Below are positions 1-8,665 of a stretch of 64,000 bases of DNA, piece by piece. The first letter of the stretch is position 1. The number at the start of each line of letters is the position of its first letter. The translations under genes and the position numbers were made by a program. The stretch spans positions 1-64,000 of the forward strand of contig JAVKGW010000005.1 in NCBI GenBank assembly GCA_031460175.1. Direction: 5' to 3'. This DNA comes from Armatimonadota bacterium. Lineage in GTDB: Bacteria > Sysuimicrobiota > Sysuimicrobiia > Sysuimicrobiales > Sysuimicrobiaceae. The notes below the pieces were generated by a model. The model was not told the origin of the DNA, made no database searches, and saw only the letters and a program-made list of their open reading frames with translations.

Positions 1-1
1 G

Positions 2-790
2 CCGCCTTTACCGGCCCCGGTACGGCCGGGCTTCCGGGGGCTTTCCGGTCCCGTGGTGCTCCGGGGCGTCGCCAAGACGTATGTGAACACCCTCGACCTT
101 TCCCGGATGTCGGGAGAGATCCGGGGGGTCCTCGAGGCCTTCGGGGCGAGGCGGCGGCGCCTGGAACGGGCGGTGCTGCGGGACGTGGATCTCGTCTTTC
201 CGCCGGGATCGGTGTCCGTGCTGTGGGGCGCGAGCGGGGCGGGGAAAACAACTCTGCTGCGGCTGCTCCTGGGCCAGGAACCGGATGCGGGTGAGGTCCT
301 CCGCCCGGAGGGACGGATCCGGGCCTACCTCCCAGGAGAGGCGGAACCGAAGTTCACGGGCGGGCCGGTGCTGGAACAGGTGTACAAGCGGCTGGGAGAC
401 GTGACCGCAGCCATCGAGGTCCTCAACCGGGTGGGGCTCGCGGACGCGGTGCTGTACCGGGCAAGGCCGCAAGAGCTCTCCACCGGGCAGCGGGAGCGGT
501 TCCGGCTTGCCCTGCTGCTGGCGGAGCGGCCAGATCTCCTTCTTCTGGACGAGTTCGCGGCCCACCTGGACGTAGCCACTGCCCAACGGGTGGCGCGGGG
601 CCTCAGTCGGTCCGTGCGGGAGGCCGGGATTACTCTGGTGGCGGCCACCCACCGGCCGGAGGTGCTCGAGGCCCTGGAGCCCGACCAGGTCGTGTACGTG
701 GGCTACGGCTCCGTCTGGTCTGTCAAGCCAGAGAGATCCACCCAGAGCACCCCGCCGGGCCGCAGGGGAACGGGAATGGGCCGCAGGTAA
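2..790 (+). CDS. ABC-type ATPase, 5' end outside the window
   Basis: The protein is a single ABC nucleotide-binding domain. Numbered from the first GTG at 53 it shows Walker A GASGAGKT at 59-66, an LSTGQ signature at 142-146, Walker B LLLLDE at 162-167 and the switch histidine at 200. The frame stays open to the left edge, so the first GTG may not be the real start and an N-terminal domain may lie outside. The long basic stretch before the ATPase core recalls the family in which an ABC ATPase is fused to an acetyltransferase domain; that is an inference. No membrane subunit is nearby, so this is probably not a transporter. The C-terminus overlaps the opposing ASCH gene by 88 bp. Confidence 0.75.
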   Translation, partial: PPLPAPVRPGFRGLSGPVVLRGVAKTYVNTLDLSRMSGEIRGVLEAFGARRRRLERAVLRDVDLVFPPGSVSVLWGASGAGKTTLLRLLLGQEPDAGEVLRPEGRIRAYLPGEAEPKFTGGPVLEQVYKRLGDVTAAIEVLNRVGLADAVLYRARPQELSTGQRERFRLALLLAERPDLLLLDEFAAHLDVATAQRVARGLSRSVREAGITLVAATHRPEVLEALEPDQVVYVGYGSVWSVKPERSTQSTPPGRRGTGMGRR

Positions 791-1089
791 CGTCGGGGCT
801 CCGCAAGAACCCACGCCCACAGCTTCCCTCCTCCCGCGTACCGCCGGAGGAAGTCCGGATCCCCCCGATGGAGGTCGTGGTAGGCCTCCAGCTCTCCCAG
901 CGTGAAGGGACCCTGCACACCCACGATGGATACTTCTCCGATGAGGAATCCCCGGCTCACGATCCCTACAGGGCCTCGGATCCGGGTGGGATGCTTGCGT
1001 AGCTCCCAGGCTTTCCTTCCCTCCACGATCCAGGTGGCATACGGCTCCCGTACCACAAGCCCCCGACGCGGCAAGCGGCCCTCCGCCAT
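703..1089 (-). CDS. ASCH-domain protein
   Basis: This 128-residue protein has the ASCH (PUA-like) fold signature: an N-terminal strand with VREPYATWIVEGRKAWELR, followed by a segment shaped as GIVSRGFLIGEVSIVGVQGP. ASCH domains bind RNA or modified nucleotides, and some act as amidohydrolases. It starts 4 bp after the kynureninase gene on the same strand, so it may be co-transcribed with it. Its 3' end overlaps the convergent ABC ATPase gene by 88 bp. The exact substrate cannot be read from sequence. Confidence 0.8.
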   Translation of the reverse strand: MAEGRLPRRGLVVREPYATWIVEGRKAWELRKHPTRIRGPVGIVSRGFLIGEVSIVGVQGPFTLGELEAYHDLHRGDPDFLRRYAGGGKLWAWVLAEPRRYLRPIPVPLRPGGVLWVDLSGLTDQTEP

Positions 1090-1093
1090 CGCG

Positions 1094-2245
1094 CTACGCC
1101 ACCCCCCGGGTTTTCAGCTCCCCGATGGCCTCGAAGGCGCGCTCCACCTCATCGGGATGGGTGTAGAAGTGGGCGGACATCCGGATGCCGGCCTGAGGCC
1201 GGTAGTCCACGAGGATGTCCCGCTGGACCAGTTCGTGCGCCACCCGCTCTGCACCGGGGAAGTCCACCACCACCATTCCGCCCCGCTGCGCGGAATCCCG
1301 CGGGGTACGGACCTGAAGTCCCAGCTCGTCCGCCCGCTCGATCATGCGCTGGGTGAGCCGCACGGACTTCTCCCGGATCGCCTCCACTCCTACTTCCAGC
1401 ACGACCTCCAGGCCGGCCCGCGCCGCGAAAAACCCGGGAATCCCGGGCGTGCCCGTGGCAAACCGCATGGCGTCCGGTGCCAGGTCCACCTCGAGCGCGA
1501 AGGCAAAGGGGGCCCGGTGGCCGAACCACCCCACCAACCGCGGCCGGAGTTCCGGGATCCGATCGGGGCGCACGTACATCCAGGCGGCCCCCGGCCCCCC
1601 GCACAGCCACTTGTGCGACCCTCCCAGCACCGCATCCGCGCCCCAGGCCCGTACGTCGATGGGCACGCAGCCCGCGGTCTGGTACGCATCCACGATCACC
1701 CAGGCCTCGTGCCGGTGAGCGAGCTCCGTGATGGCCTTCACATCCTGCAGGAATCCCGACCGGAAGATCCCGTGGTCCACCACCACCGCGAGGGTCTCGG
1801 AGTCCACGGCCTCCTCCCATGCTTCGAGGGGAACCGTGATCCCGTCCGGGCTCTGAAGGAGGTGGAGGCGCAATCCGAGGTCTGCGTGCATCTGGAGGGC
1901 ATAGAGGAGGGAGGGGAAGTTCAGGTCCGTGGCCACCACCTTGGTTCGACCGCGGGGCTGGAGGAGGGCCGAGAGGAGGATGCCGAAGAGGGTGGAGACG
2001 TTCTGGTGCAGCACCACGCTGCCTTCCGGAGCTCCAAGGAGGGTGGCGATCCGGTTCGCGTGCTCCTGGACATACGGTTCCCACGCCTCCCACGCCCGCA
2101 CTCCTCCTTCCTCCCACATCCGCAGGTACTCCTCCATCCACTTCCGGGCGGATCGGGGCATGGCGCCCATGGAGTGGGAGACGAGGTAGGTGGTACGGGC
2201 CAGGACGGGGAACTCCTCCCGCCAGCGCAGCAGGGGGTCGTTCAT
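1094..2245 (-). CDS. kynU: kynureninase-like PLP aminotransferase class V
   Basis: This 383-residue fold-type I PLP enzyme probably cleaves kynurenine to anthranilate and alanine. The PLP lysine is K212 in GGSHKWLCGGPG, and the cofactor-binding aspartate is D186 in VIVDAYQ. The C-terminal DYRPQAGIRMSAHFY segment is typical of kynureninases. The ATG at 2245 overlaps the TGA of the tryptophan dioxygenase gene (ATGA), so the two are translationally coupled and the pathway context supports the call. No arylformamidase is visible, so the middle step must be encoded elsewhere or catalysed by an unrecognised enzyme. A related cysteine-desulfurase-fold enzyme is the main alternative. Confidence 0.82.
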   Translation of the reverse strand: MNDPLLRWREEFPVLARTTYLVSHSMGAMPRSARKWMEEYLRMWEEGGVRAWEAWEPYVQEHANRIATLLGAPEGSVVLHQNVSTLFGILLSALLQPRGRTKVVATDLNFPSLLYALQMHADLGLRLHLLQSPDGITVPLEAWEEAVDSETLAVVVDHGIFRSGFLQDVKAITELAHRHEAWVIVDAYQTAGCVPIDVRAWGADAVLGGSHKWLCGGPGAAWMYVRPDRIPELRPRLVGWFGHRAPFAFALEVDLAPDAMRFATGTPGIPGFFAARAGLEVVLEVGVEAIREKSVRLTQRMIERADELGLQVRTPRDSAQRGGMVVVDFPGAERVAHELVQRDILVDYRPQAGIRMSAHFYTHPDEVERAFEAIGELKTRGVA

Positions 2246-3054
2246 TCCTCCCGCTCCACGAAGGTCCGGGCCTCCCACAGGAGGGGGAAGAATTTCTTGG
2301 GAAGGGTACTCCGCAGGTAATCCACCCCGGTGAAGTAGTCCCGATCCGAGGATCCCACCGTCCGCTGCACGTCCTCCTGTCCCGTCCCTGGCCGGGCTCC
2401 GATCATCCGTTCCACCATCAGCACGTGTCGGTGGCGCCACAGGGAGAAGGCCTCGTCGTAACTCAGAAGGGTCTCGCACAGCTCGTCCAGGTCTGCCAGG
2501 GCGGGCTCCCGATGGATACGGATGAGGGTATGGAGCAGTTCTGCGTCGGAGGAGGCGGCAAGCCCTCGGCGGCGCAGCAGGCCCACGAAGGCATCCCACA
2601 CGCTGGGCTCCTCCAACCGGCGCCGGAGCACCCTCAAGTCCTCGGGCATCTCCTCGAAGCTCCGGAGGTACCGGGGATCCTTCAGGCCCGAGAGGAACTC
2701 CACCTCCCGGAACTGCCGGCTCTGGAAGCCACTTGCGGGCCGGAGATGCGACCGGAACTCCAGGAAGTCCCACGGCCGCATGGTCTCCAGCACGTCGAAC
2801 CCGCCCGTCATGACCCGGCAGATCTCCGTCACCCGCCGCAACAGGCGCACAGCCCCCCGCAGCTCGCCCCGCTCCAGGGCCTCCCGCACGGACTCCAGCT
2901 CGAAGAGCAGCAGCTTGAACCACAGCTCGAATACCTGGTGGACGATGATGAACTGCAGCTCATCGTGGGCGTCGCTGAGACGCGTCTGGAGGGAGAGGAG
3001 GTCATCCGTCCGAATGTACGAACCGTAGGTGAGCGGCCGGATCCGCGCCTCCAT
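2242..3054 (-). CDS. kynA: tryptophan 2,3-dioxygenase
   Basis: This heme dioxygenase of 270 residues, the usual family length, opens the indole ring of tryptophan to N-formylkynurenine using O2. The N-terminal HDELQFIIVHQVFELWFK block and the C-terminal WRHRHVLMVERMIGARPGTG block, with the proximal histidine, are diagnostic. I place the start at 3054, with an AAAGGGGG ribosome site just upstream, rather than at an in-frame ATG 42 bp further out. It is the first gene of a kynA-kynU pair feeding anthranilate. Use of O2 shows that the organism is not a strict anaerobe. Confidence 0.92.
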   Translation of the reverse strand: MEARIRPLTYGSYIRTDDLLSLQTRLSDAHDELQFIIVHQVFELWFKLLLFELESVREALERGELRGAVRLLRRVTEICRVMTGGFDVLETMRPWDFLEFRSHLRPASGFQSRQFREVEFLSGLKDPRYLRSFEEMPEDLRVLRRRLEEPSVWDAFVGLLRRRGLAASSDAELLHTLIRIHREPALADLDELCETLLSYDEAFSLWRHRHVLMVERMIGARPGTGQEDVQRTVGSSDRDYFTGVDYLRSTLPKKFFPLLWEARTFVEREE

Positions 3055-3120
3055 ACTCACGCCCCCTTTCCCGGCGGGTTCCGGTTCAGACGCCATGCGT
3101 CCGGCCCTCCCCCTCCGGCC

Positions 3121-3531
3121 TCACCCCTCCTTCCGGGGGATCGCGGCGATCCCCTCGATCTCCACCAGGGCCTCCTCCCGGAAGAAGCCGGTGACCTCGA
3201 AGAGGGCCATGGCGGGGTAGTAGCCGCCGAAGAAGGCCCGGAACACTTCCCCGATGGATCTCCGATGCTCCAGGTAGGCCGCGCGATCCCGCACGAAGAT
3301 GTTGAGCTTCACCACGTCCTGCAGGGTGCCACCCGCCGCCTCCACCACCGCCTGCAGGTTCGCGAGCGCCTGCCGGAACTGCTCCACGAGATCCGGAGCC
3401 AGACGGCCCTGGGGATCGCTGCCGTCCTGGCCGCCCAGGAACAGCAGATCCCGCCCCCGCACGAGGATCCCGTGGCTATACCCCCGGGGGGGCGGAAGGG
3501 AAGGCGGATTGATGATCCGGCGTTCCCCCAT
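3121..3531 (-). CDS. RidA/YjgF-family protein lacking the usual arginine
   Basis: This 136-residue protein has the RidA fold pattern (GGQDGSDPQGRLAPDLVEQ, then VVKLNIFVRD, then ALVEIEGIAAIP). In canonical RidA the catalytic arginine lies in a P-A-R-S/T segment before the final strand; here the segment reads YPAMALFEV. Imine deaminase activity is therefore doubtful. Related RidA proteins act as aminomuconate deaminases in tryptophan and aminobenzoate pathways, which fits its place 66 bp upstream of kynA on the same strand. The start at 3531 follows a GGGGAGAGG ribosome site. Confidence 0.78.
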   Translation of the reverse strand: MGERRIINPPSLPPPRGYSHGILVRGRDLLFLGGQDGSDPQGRLAPDLVEQFRQALANLQAVVEAAGGTLQDVVKLNIFVRDRAAYLEHRRSIGEVFRAFFGGYYPAMALFEVTGFFREEALVEIEGIAAIPRKEG

Positions 3532-3649
3532 CCTCTCCCCTGTGCTGCGGCCCGTGTCACCGGAACCCTTCGATGCCCGGATCCTCTTCCCTCCTTCCAG
3601 CACAGGAAATCTTCGGAAGTGGTGCGAATTTCCCGGGGGAGGTGATCTC

Positions 3650-4759
3650 ATGGAGCCGGATCCCCGGGCCCGCGCGGCCCTGCGCCACATCCCGGCCTAC
3701 GTGGCAGGAGGCTTTCCCGAGCGGTTGCGCCGCGCCCTCGGGGGGCAGAGTCCCGTAAAGCTGGCCTCCAACGAAAATCCCCTCGGCCCTTCTCCCCGGG
3801 CCCTGGAGGCGCTGGTGGCCGCGGGCAACGTCCTCGGCCGCTATCCGGACGACGAGGGCTGGGAACTACGCCGGGCCCTGGCACAGCGGCTTCGGATCCC
3901 CGTGGAGTGGGTGGAGGTGGGTGCAGGCAGCAGCGCGCTCCTAAAACTCCTGGCAGAGGCTTACCTCGACCCCGGGAATTCCGTGGTCTATCCTTGGCCG
4001 ACCTTTCCCCTCTACGCGGTGTTCGCACGGATGCAGGGGGCCCAGGAGGTCGCCGTTCCCCTGGACGAGGGCGGACGGCCTGATCTCCGGAGGCTTCTGG
4101 AGGCGGGGAAAGACGCGCGGATGGTGATCCTGTGCAACCCCAATAACCCCACGGGAACCTACGTATCGGAGCCGGAACTCCGGGAGTTCCTGGAACGGGT
4201 GCCGGAAGGAGCCCTCGTGGTTCTGGACGAGGCGTACGGGGAGTTCGCCCGGGATGCGGCAACGGATTACCCGGACGGGGTGCGGTGGGTACGGGAGGGT
4301 CGTCGGATCGCGGTGCTGCGCACGTTTTCCAAGATGTACGGCCTCGCGGGCCTGCGGGTGGGATACTTGGTGGCCCCGCCGGAGATCCTGGAGGCGGTGC
4401 GGCGGGTCCGGGAGCCCTTCCAGGTGAGCGCCGCGGCCCAGACCGCGGCCCTGGCCGCTCTGGAGGACGAGGAGCACGTGGCCCGGACCCTGGCGGTGGT
4501 GGCCGCGGGCCGGAGGTTCCTCGAGGAGCTGGCCGCGGACCTCGGACTCCGGTTCTACCGAAGCGTGGCGAACTTCGTGTGGTTGGACGTGGGCATACCC
4601 GCCCGCCGGGTAGCCGAGGCCCTGCTCCAACAAGGGGTGCTCGTACGGCCGGGGCCAGGGGATGCCACCTGGATCCGGGTCACCGTGGGCACCCCGCAGG
4701 AGCTGGATCGGTTCGGACGGGCTCTGAGATCCGTTCTCCGGGCCCTCCGGGCCGACTGA
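3650..4759 (+). CDS. hisC: histidinol-phosphate-type aminotransferase
   Basis: This 369-residue PLP aminotransferase (class I/II) has LASNENPLGPSP near the N-terminus, CNPNNPTGT at about 162-170, DEAYGEF at 193-199 and the PLP lysine K228 in RTFSKMYGLAGLRVGY. These are hallmarks of HisC, which converts imidazole acetol phosphate to histidinol phosphate. No other his gene is nearby, so an aromatic-amino-acid aminotransferase of the same family is possible. The ATG at 3650 follows GGGGGAGGTG. It is transcribed divergently from the RidA gene across 118 bp. Confidence 0.85.
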   Translation: MEPDPRARAALRHIPAYVAGGFPERLRRALGGQSPVKLASNENPLGPSPRALEALVAAGNVLGRYPDDEGWELRRALAQRLRIPVEWVEVGAGSSALLKLLAEAYLDPGNSVVYPWPTFPLYAVFARMQGAQEVAVPLDEGGRPDLRRLLEAGKDARMVILCNPNNPTGTYVSEPELREFLERVPEGALVVLDEAYGEFARDAATDYPDGVRWVREGRRIAVLRTFSKMYGLAGLRVGYLVAPPEILEAVRRVREPFQVSAAAQTAALAALEDEEHVARTLAVVAAGRRFLEELAADLGLRFYRSVANFVWLDVGIPARRVAEALLQQGVLVRPGPGDATWIRVTVGTPQELDRFGRALRSVLRALRAD

Positions 4760-4842
4760 CAGGAATCCCGTCCGGGTCCAGAGAACAAAACCACCTGTCC
4801 GCTCCCACCAGGGGCGGAGATCCTCGGAAAGGGGGAAGCAGC

Positions 4843-6075
4843 ATGCGCACGCGGAGGCTCGCGGTGCTGGCCATCCTGGGAATGGTTGCGGTGACCGCGC
4901 CCCGGGCAGGGGCGGGACCCTCCCTCCGGTTCGAGCGCAACATCAAGGTGGGGATCGTGGACACCTACAGCGGGCCGCCCGCGGTCTTCGGGAACGACGC
5001 CCTCAACGGCTTCCGGCTGGCCCTGGAGGAGATCAACCGGGAAGGGGTGCACGGTGCCCGCATCGAGTTCGTGACCCGGGACGAGAAGTTCAGCCCGGAG
5101 ATCGGGCTCAGCATGGCCCGGGAGCTGGTGTTGCAGGAGCGGGTGGACCTCCTGGTGGGCACCATCAGCAGCGCCACCGCCCTCGCCATCTCCGCCTTCG
5201 CCCGGGAGCAGCGGGTGCCCTTCCTCGTGTGGATCAGCAAGAGCGAGCAGATCACCGGGGCCAAAGGCCACCGGTACGTGTTCAGCACCTCGGAGAACAC
5301 CGCCATGGCCGGGAAGGCTCTGGCCTACGCCCTCGCCCGGCGGGGCTACACCCGGTTCTGGATCGGCGCGGAGGACTACGAGTACGGACACGCGGTCACC
5401 AACTCCTTCTGGCGGTTCATGAAGCGCGCGAAGCCCGAGGCCACCCTGCTGGGGCAGACCTGGTGGCGGACGGGGGAGCCGGACCTCGTCCCGTACCTCA
5501 CCCAGATCCTGCAGGCCAGGCCCGACGCCGCCTTCTTCGGAACGGGCGGGGCGGGCATGGCCAATGTGCTGCGCACCATGAAGGTGATCGGGTTCGCGGA
5601 ACGCGTTCCTTCCGCCATCCACACCGCCATCGACGTCACCGTGTTGCGACCCTTGGGCGCGGCGGCGCCGGAGGACGTGTGGGGCACCACGGACTATCTC
5701 TTCTACTACCCGGAGACCCCTGCGAACCGGGAGTTCGTGCGGCGGTTCCAGACCGCCTACCGGGATCCGCCAGGCTTCCCCGCCTTCCACGGGTACATCA
5801 CCGCGCATTTCATCGCGGAAGCGTATCGCCGGGCCCGGTCCCTGGACCGGGAGCGCTTCATCGAAGCCCTGGAGGGCCTGCGGATCCGTACACCCGTGGG
5901 GGAGGTGGAGATGCGGGCCTGCGACCATCAGGCGACCCTGCCCCTGTTCTTCGGGCGCACGAAGCGGGATCCCCAGTTCCCCTTCCTCGTGGCGGGGGAT
6001 CTCATGACCGTTCCGGCCCGGGAGGTCATGCCCACCTGCGAGGACATCCAGCGGGCAAGGACCCAGGGGCGGTAA
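4843..6075 (+). CDS. livK: branched-chain-type ABC substrate-binding protein
   Basis: This 410-residue periplasmic or secreted binding protein belongs to the Leu/Ile/Val receptor family. A signal peptide (basic MRTRR, hydrophobic stretch, APRAGA cleavage zone) is followed by IKVGIVDTYSGPPAVFG, the typical first strand and ligand loop. It heads an operon with two permeases and two ATPases. In purple bacteria importers of this family sit beside 4-hydroxybenzoate genes, so the ligand may be an aromatic acid rather than leucine; this is inferred from the neighbourhood only. A purine-rich ribosome site (GGAAAGGGGGAAGCAGC) precedes the ATG. Confidence 0.92.
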   Translation: MRTRRLAVLAILGMVAVTAPRAGAGPSLRFERNIKVGIVDTYSGPPAVFGNDALNGFRLALEEINREGVHGARIEFVTRDEKFSPEIGLSMARELVLQERVDLLVGTISSATALAISAFAREQRVPFLVWISKSEQITGAKGHRYVFSTSENTAMAGKALAYALARRGYTRFWIGAEDYEYGHAVTNSFWRFMKRAKPEATLLGQTWWRTGEPDLVPYLTQILQARPDAAFFGTGGAGMANVLRTMKVIGFAERVPSAIHTAIDVTVLRPLGAAAPEDVWGTTDYLFYYPETPANREFVRRFQTAYRDPPGFPAFHGYITAHFIAEAYRRARSLDRERFIEALEGLRIRTPVGEVEMRACDHQATLPLFFGRTKRDPQFPFLVAGDLMTVPAREVMPTCEDIQRARTQGR

Positions 6076-6085
6076 GGGGCAGGCC

Positions 6086-6964
6086 ATGGATCCCGTGGCC
6101 GTCCTGGGCCAGATCCTGGTGGGTCTGAGTCGGGCCATGATCCTGTTCATCGTGGCCGCGGGGCTCAGCCTCGTCCTGGGCGTGCTGCGGGTCCCGAACG
6201 TCTTCCACGGATCTCTGTACATGATCGGGGCCTTCGTGGCCTGGACGGTGGCGGAGGCGATGGGAGAGCACCCCGCCCGGCTGTGGGCGGCCCTCGTGGC
6301 CGCCCCGCTTGCCACCGCGGCGGTGGGGCTCGTGGTGGAGCGGACGCTCCTGTGCCGCCTCTACCAGCGGGAGCACCTCATGCTCATCCTCTTCACCTTC
6401 GGGGTCATGCTCATCCTCAACGATCTCGTGAAGCTCGGTTGGGGGCCCACCTACCGCTCCCTGGTGCCGCCGGAGGCCCTCCAGGGGTCGGTTTCCGTGC
6501 TCGGCGTGGCCCTCCCGAGGTACAACCTGGTGCTGCTCCTCGCCGGTCCCCTCGTGGCTACGGCCCTGTGGCTCTTTGCGCACCGCACGCGGATCGGGAA
6601 GATCGCGCGGGCCGCGGCCACGGACCGCGAGATGGTGGCGGTGCTCGGGATTGACGTGGGCCGGGTGTTCGCGGTGGCCTTCGGGGTGGGCTGTCTCCTC
6701 GCGGGGCTCGGGGGAGCCCTGGTGGCCCCCACCACCAGCATCACCCTGGGCATGGACCACACCCTGCTCATCGAGAGCTTCCTCATCGTGATCATCGGGG
6801 GACTGGGGAACCTCTGGGGAGCCCTGGTGGGATCCCTGCTCTTCGGCGTGGCGCATTCCGTGGGGCTGTTGATCTGGCCCCAGTTCGCCATCGCCTTTCC
6901 CTACGCCATCACCGCAGGGGTCCTGCTCCTGCGGCCTCAAGGGTTGTTGCGGTCCGTATGGTGA
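6086..6964 (+). CDS. livH: branched-chain-type ABC permease LivH
   Basis: This 292-residue integral membrane protein with about eight hydrophobic segments belongs to the LivH family. The LVLGVLRVPNVFHGSLYMIG segment near the N-terminus and the GGLGNLWGALVG loop near the C-terminus are characteristic. It forms the membrane channel with LivM. The gene begins 10 bp after livK, and its stop overlaps the livM start by 7 bp. Confidence 0.93.
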   Translation: MDPVAVLGQILVGLSRAMILFIVAAGLSLVLGVLRVPNVFHGSLYMIGAFVAWTVAEAMGEHPARLWAALVAAPLATAAVGLVVERTLLCRLYQREHLMLILFTFGVMLILNDLVKLGWGPTYRSLVPPEALQGSVSVLGVALPRYNLVLLLAGPLVATALWLFAHRTRIGKIARAAATDREMVAVLGIDVGRVFAVAFGVGCLLAGLGGALVAPTTSITLGMDHTLLIESFLIVIIGGLGNLWGALVGSLLFGVAHSVGLLIWPQFAIAFPYAITAGVLLLRPQGLLRSVW

Positions 6965-7923
6965 ACGGCACCCGGTTGGGCATCGGCGCGCTTCTCGCGG
7001 CCCTCCTGGCGGCGCCTGCCTTCCTGCCTCCCTTCTATGTGTACCTGCTGGCCCTCATCCTGGTAACAGGGCTCCTGGCCACCAGCCTGAACCTGGTGCT
7101 GGGGTTCGGGGGAATGTACCAGTTCCACCACGGGGTGTTCTACGGAATCGGGGCCTACACCTTGGCCATCGCCATCACGAAGTTGAACTGGCCCGCGTGG
7201 GCGGGCATGGTGGCGGGCCCGCTGGCGGCCGCGCTCGCGGGACTGTTGATGGGGCTCGTGTGCGTGCGGCTCGAGCGCCTGTACTTCGGCATGCTGCAGC
7301 TCTCCCTGGGCTCTTTCGTGTGGATCGTGGCCCTGCGCTGGTATCCCATCACCGGCGGGGACAACGGCCTCCACGGGATTCCGCTCCCCGCGGGGCTCCA
7401 GCCCCTGGACAGCGCGTACCGGTTCATCCTGGTCACCGTGGCGGCTTCCCTGCTGGCGCTCTGGGCCGTGGTGCGCTCGCCCTTCGGACTCACCCTGCAG
7501 GCCATCCGGGACAACCCGCAGCGATGCCCGGTGGTGGGGATCCCCGTGCGGGCACATCAGCTCGCGGCCATGGTCCTGGCTGCCTTCTTCGCCGGGGTGG
7601 CAGGAATCCTGTACGTGGTCCTCGAGCGGTCCGTGTTTCCGAACATGCTCTTCTGGGTGCTCTCCCTGGAGATCCTCGTGATGTGTCTGTTGGGCGGATG
7701 GTTCACGTTCCTGGGGCCCCTCCTCGGTGCGGCCCTGGTGGTGGCGCTCCGGGTCTTCGCCGGCCGCCACACGGAGTACTGGACCCTGATCCTCGGGGTC
7801 CTGCTCATCCTGCTCATCTTCTTCCTTCCGGAGGGGATCCTGGGGACCCTGAGGGCCCGACGCGCCCAGAATCTCCGAGTCTCGATGCCCCAGCCCACGC
7901 CCGCGGGGGACGCCCATGGGTAA
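6958..7923 (+). CDS. livM: branched-chain-type ABC permease LivM
   Basis: This 321-residue polytopic membrane protein is the partner of LivH. Family blocks include LATSLNLVLGFGGMYQFHHG (LivM proteins usually carry a GxxSxGxA/H variant here), a conserved AIRDNPQRC cytoplasmic loop that contacts the ATPase, and GGWFTFLGPLLGAALVV near the C-terminus. Start and stop codons overlap those of livH and livG, indicating tight translational coupling. Confidence 0.93.
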   Translation: MVNGTRLGIGALLAALLAAPAFLPPFYVYLLALILVTGLLATSLNLVLGFGGMYQFHHGVFYGIGAYTLAIAITKLNWPAWAGMVAGPLAAALAGLLMGLVCVRLERLYFGMLQLSLGSFVWIVALRWYPITGGDNGLHGIPLPAGLQPLDSAYRFILVTVAASLLALWAVVRSPFGLTLQAIRDNPQRCPVVGIPVRAHQLAAMVLAAFFAGVAGILYVVLERSVFPNMLFWVLSLEILVMCLLGGWFTFLGPLLGAALVVALRVFAGRHTEYWTLILGVLLILLIFFLPEGILGTLRARRAQNLRVSMPQPTPAGDAHG

Positions 7924-8665
7924 CCTGCTCCTGGTGGAGGGGCTGCACAAGGCCTTCGACGGATTCCCCGCTCTGCGGGGGGCCACGCTGGAAGTCCGGA
8001 CCGGCGAGGTGGTGGCGGTGATCGGCCCCAACGGCGCGGGGAAGACCACCCTGTTCCATCTCATCACGGGGGTGCTCCAGCCGGATCGCGGACGCGTGGT
8101 CTTCCAGGGTCGGGAAATCACCCGGTGGCCCGCGCACCGCCGCTGTGCCCTCGGCATCGGCCGCACCTTTCAGATCGCCAACGTCTTCCCCCGGCTGCGG
8201 GTCTTCGACAACGTGCACGTGGCGGTGCTGAGTCGCCACCGGAAAACCTTCCACCTAGCGCTCCCCGCCTCCCGGTTCGCCGCCCGGGAGGTGTGGGCCA
8301 TCCTGGAGCACGTGGGGCTGGCGGACAAAGCCCACCATCCCGCGGGGACCCTTTCCCACGGGGATCAGCGCACCCTGGAGATCGCCATCGCCCTCGCCGG
8401 CCGTCCGAAGCTCCTGGTCCTGGACGAGCCCACCGCGGGGATGTCGCCGGAGGAGACCGCGGCCACCCTGCGGCTTCTGGCCCGTCTCAACCAGGAGGAG
8501 GGGCTCACGGTGCTCTTCTGCGAGCACGACATGGAGGTGGTGTTCGCGACCGCCCACCGCATTGCGGTGATGCACCACGGCCGGACCGTGGTACAGGGAA
8601 GCCCCGAGGAAGTACGCCGGCACCCGGAGGTGCAGGCCGCGTACCTGGGGAGCGCGCATGCTTGA
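7916..8665 (+). CDS. livG: branched-chain-type ABC ATPase LivG
   Basis: This 249-residue ATP-binding subunit has Walker A GPNGAGKTTLFHL, the signature region LSHGDQRTLEIAIAL and Walker B LLVLDEPTAGM. The long insertion after Walker A, with RTFQIANVFPRLRVFDNV, is typical of LivG rather than LivF. The usual signature LSxGxQ appears as LSHGDQ, common in this family. It overlaps livM by 8 bp and livF by 8 bp. Confidence 0.94.
   Translation: MGNLLLVEGLHKAFDGFPALRGATLEVRTGEVVAVIGPNGAGKTTLFHLITGVLQPDRGRVVFQGREITRWPAHRRCALGIGRTFQIANVFPRLRVFDNVHVAVLSRHRKTFHLALPASRFAAREVWAILEHVGLADKAHHPAGTLSHGDQRTLEIAIALAGRPKLLVLDEPTAGMSPEETAATLRLLARLNQEEGLTVLFCEHDMEVVFATAHRIAVMHHGRTVVQGSPEEVRRHPEVQAAYLGSAHA

Noticed and set aside
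902-3645. Long plus-strand frames opposite kynU, kynA and RidA
   Set aside because: They are rich in Arg, Pro and His, contain no known domain and mirror genes with clear motifs on the minus strand.
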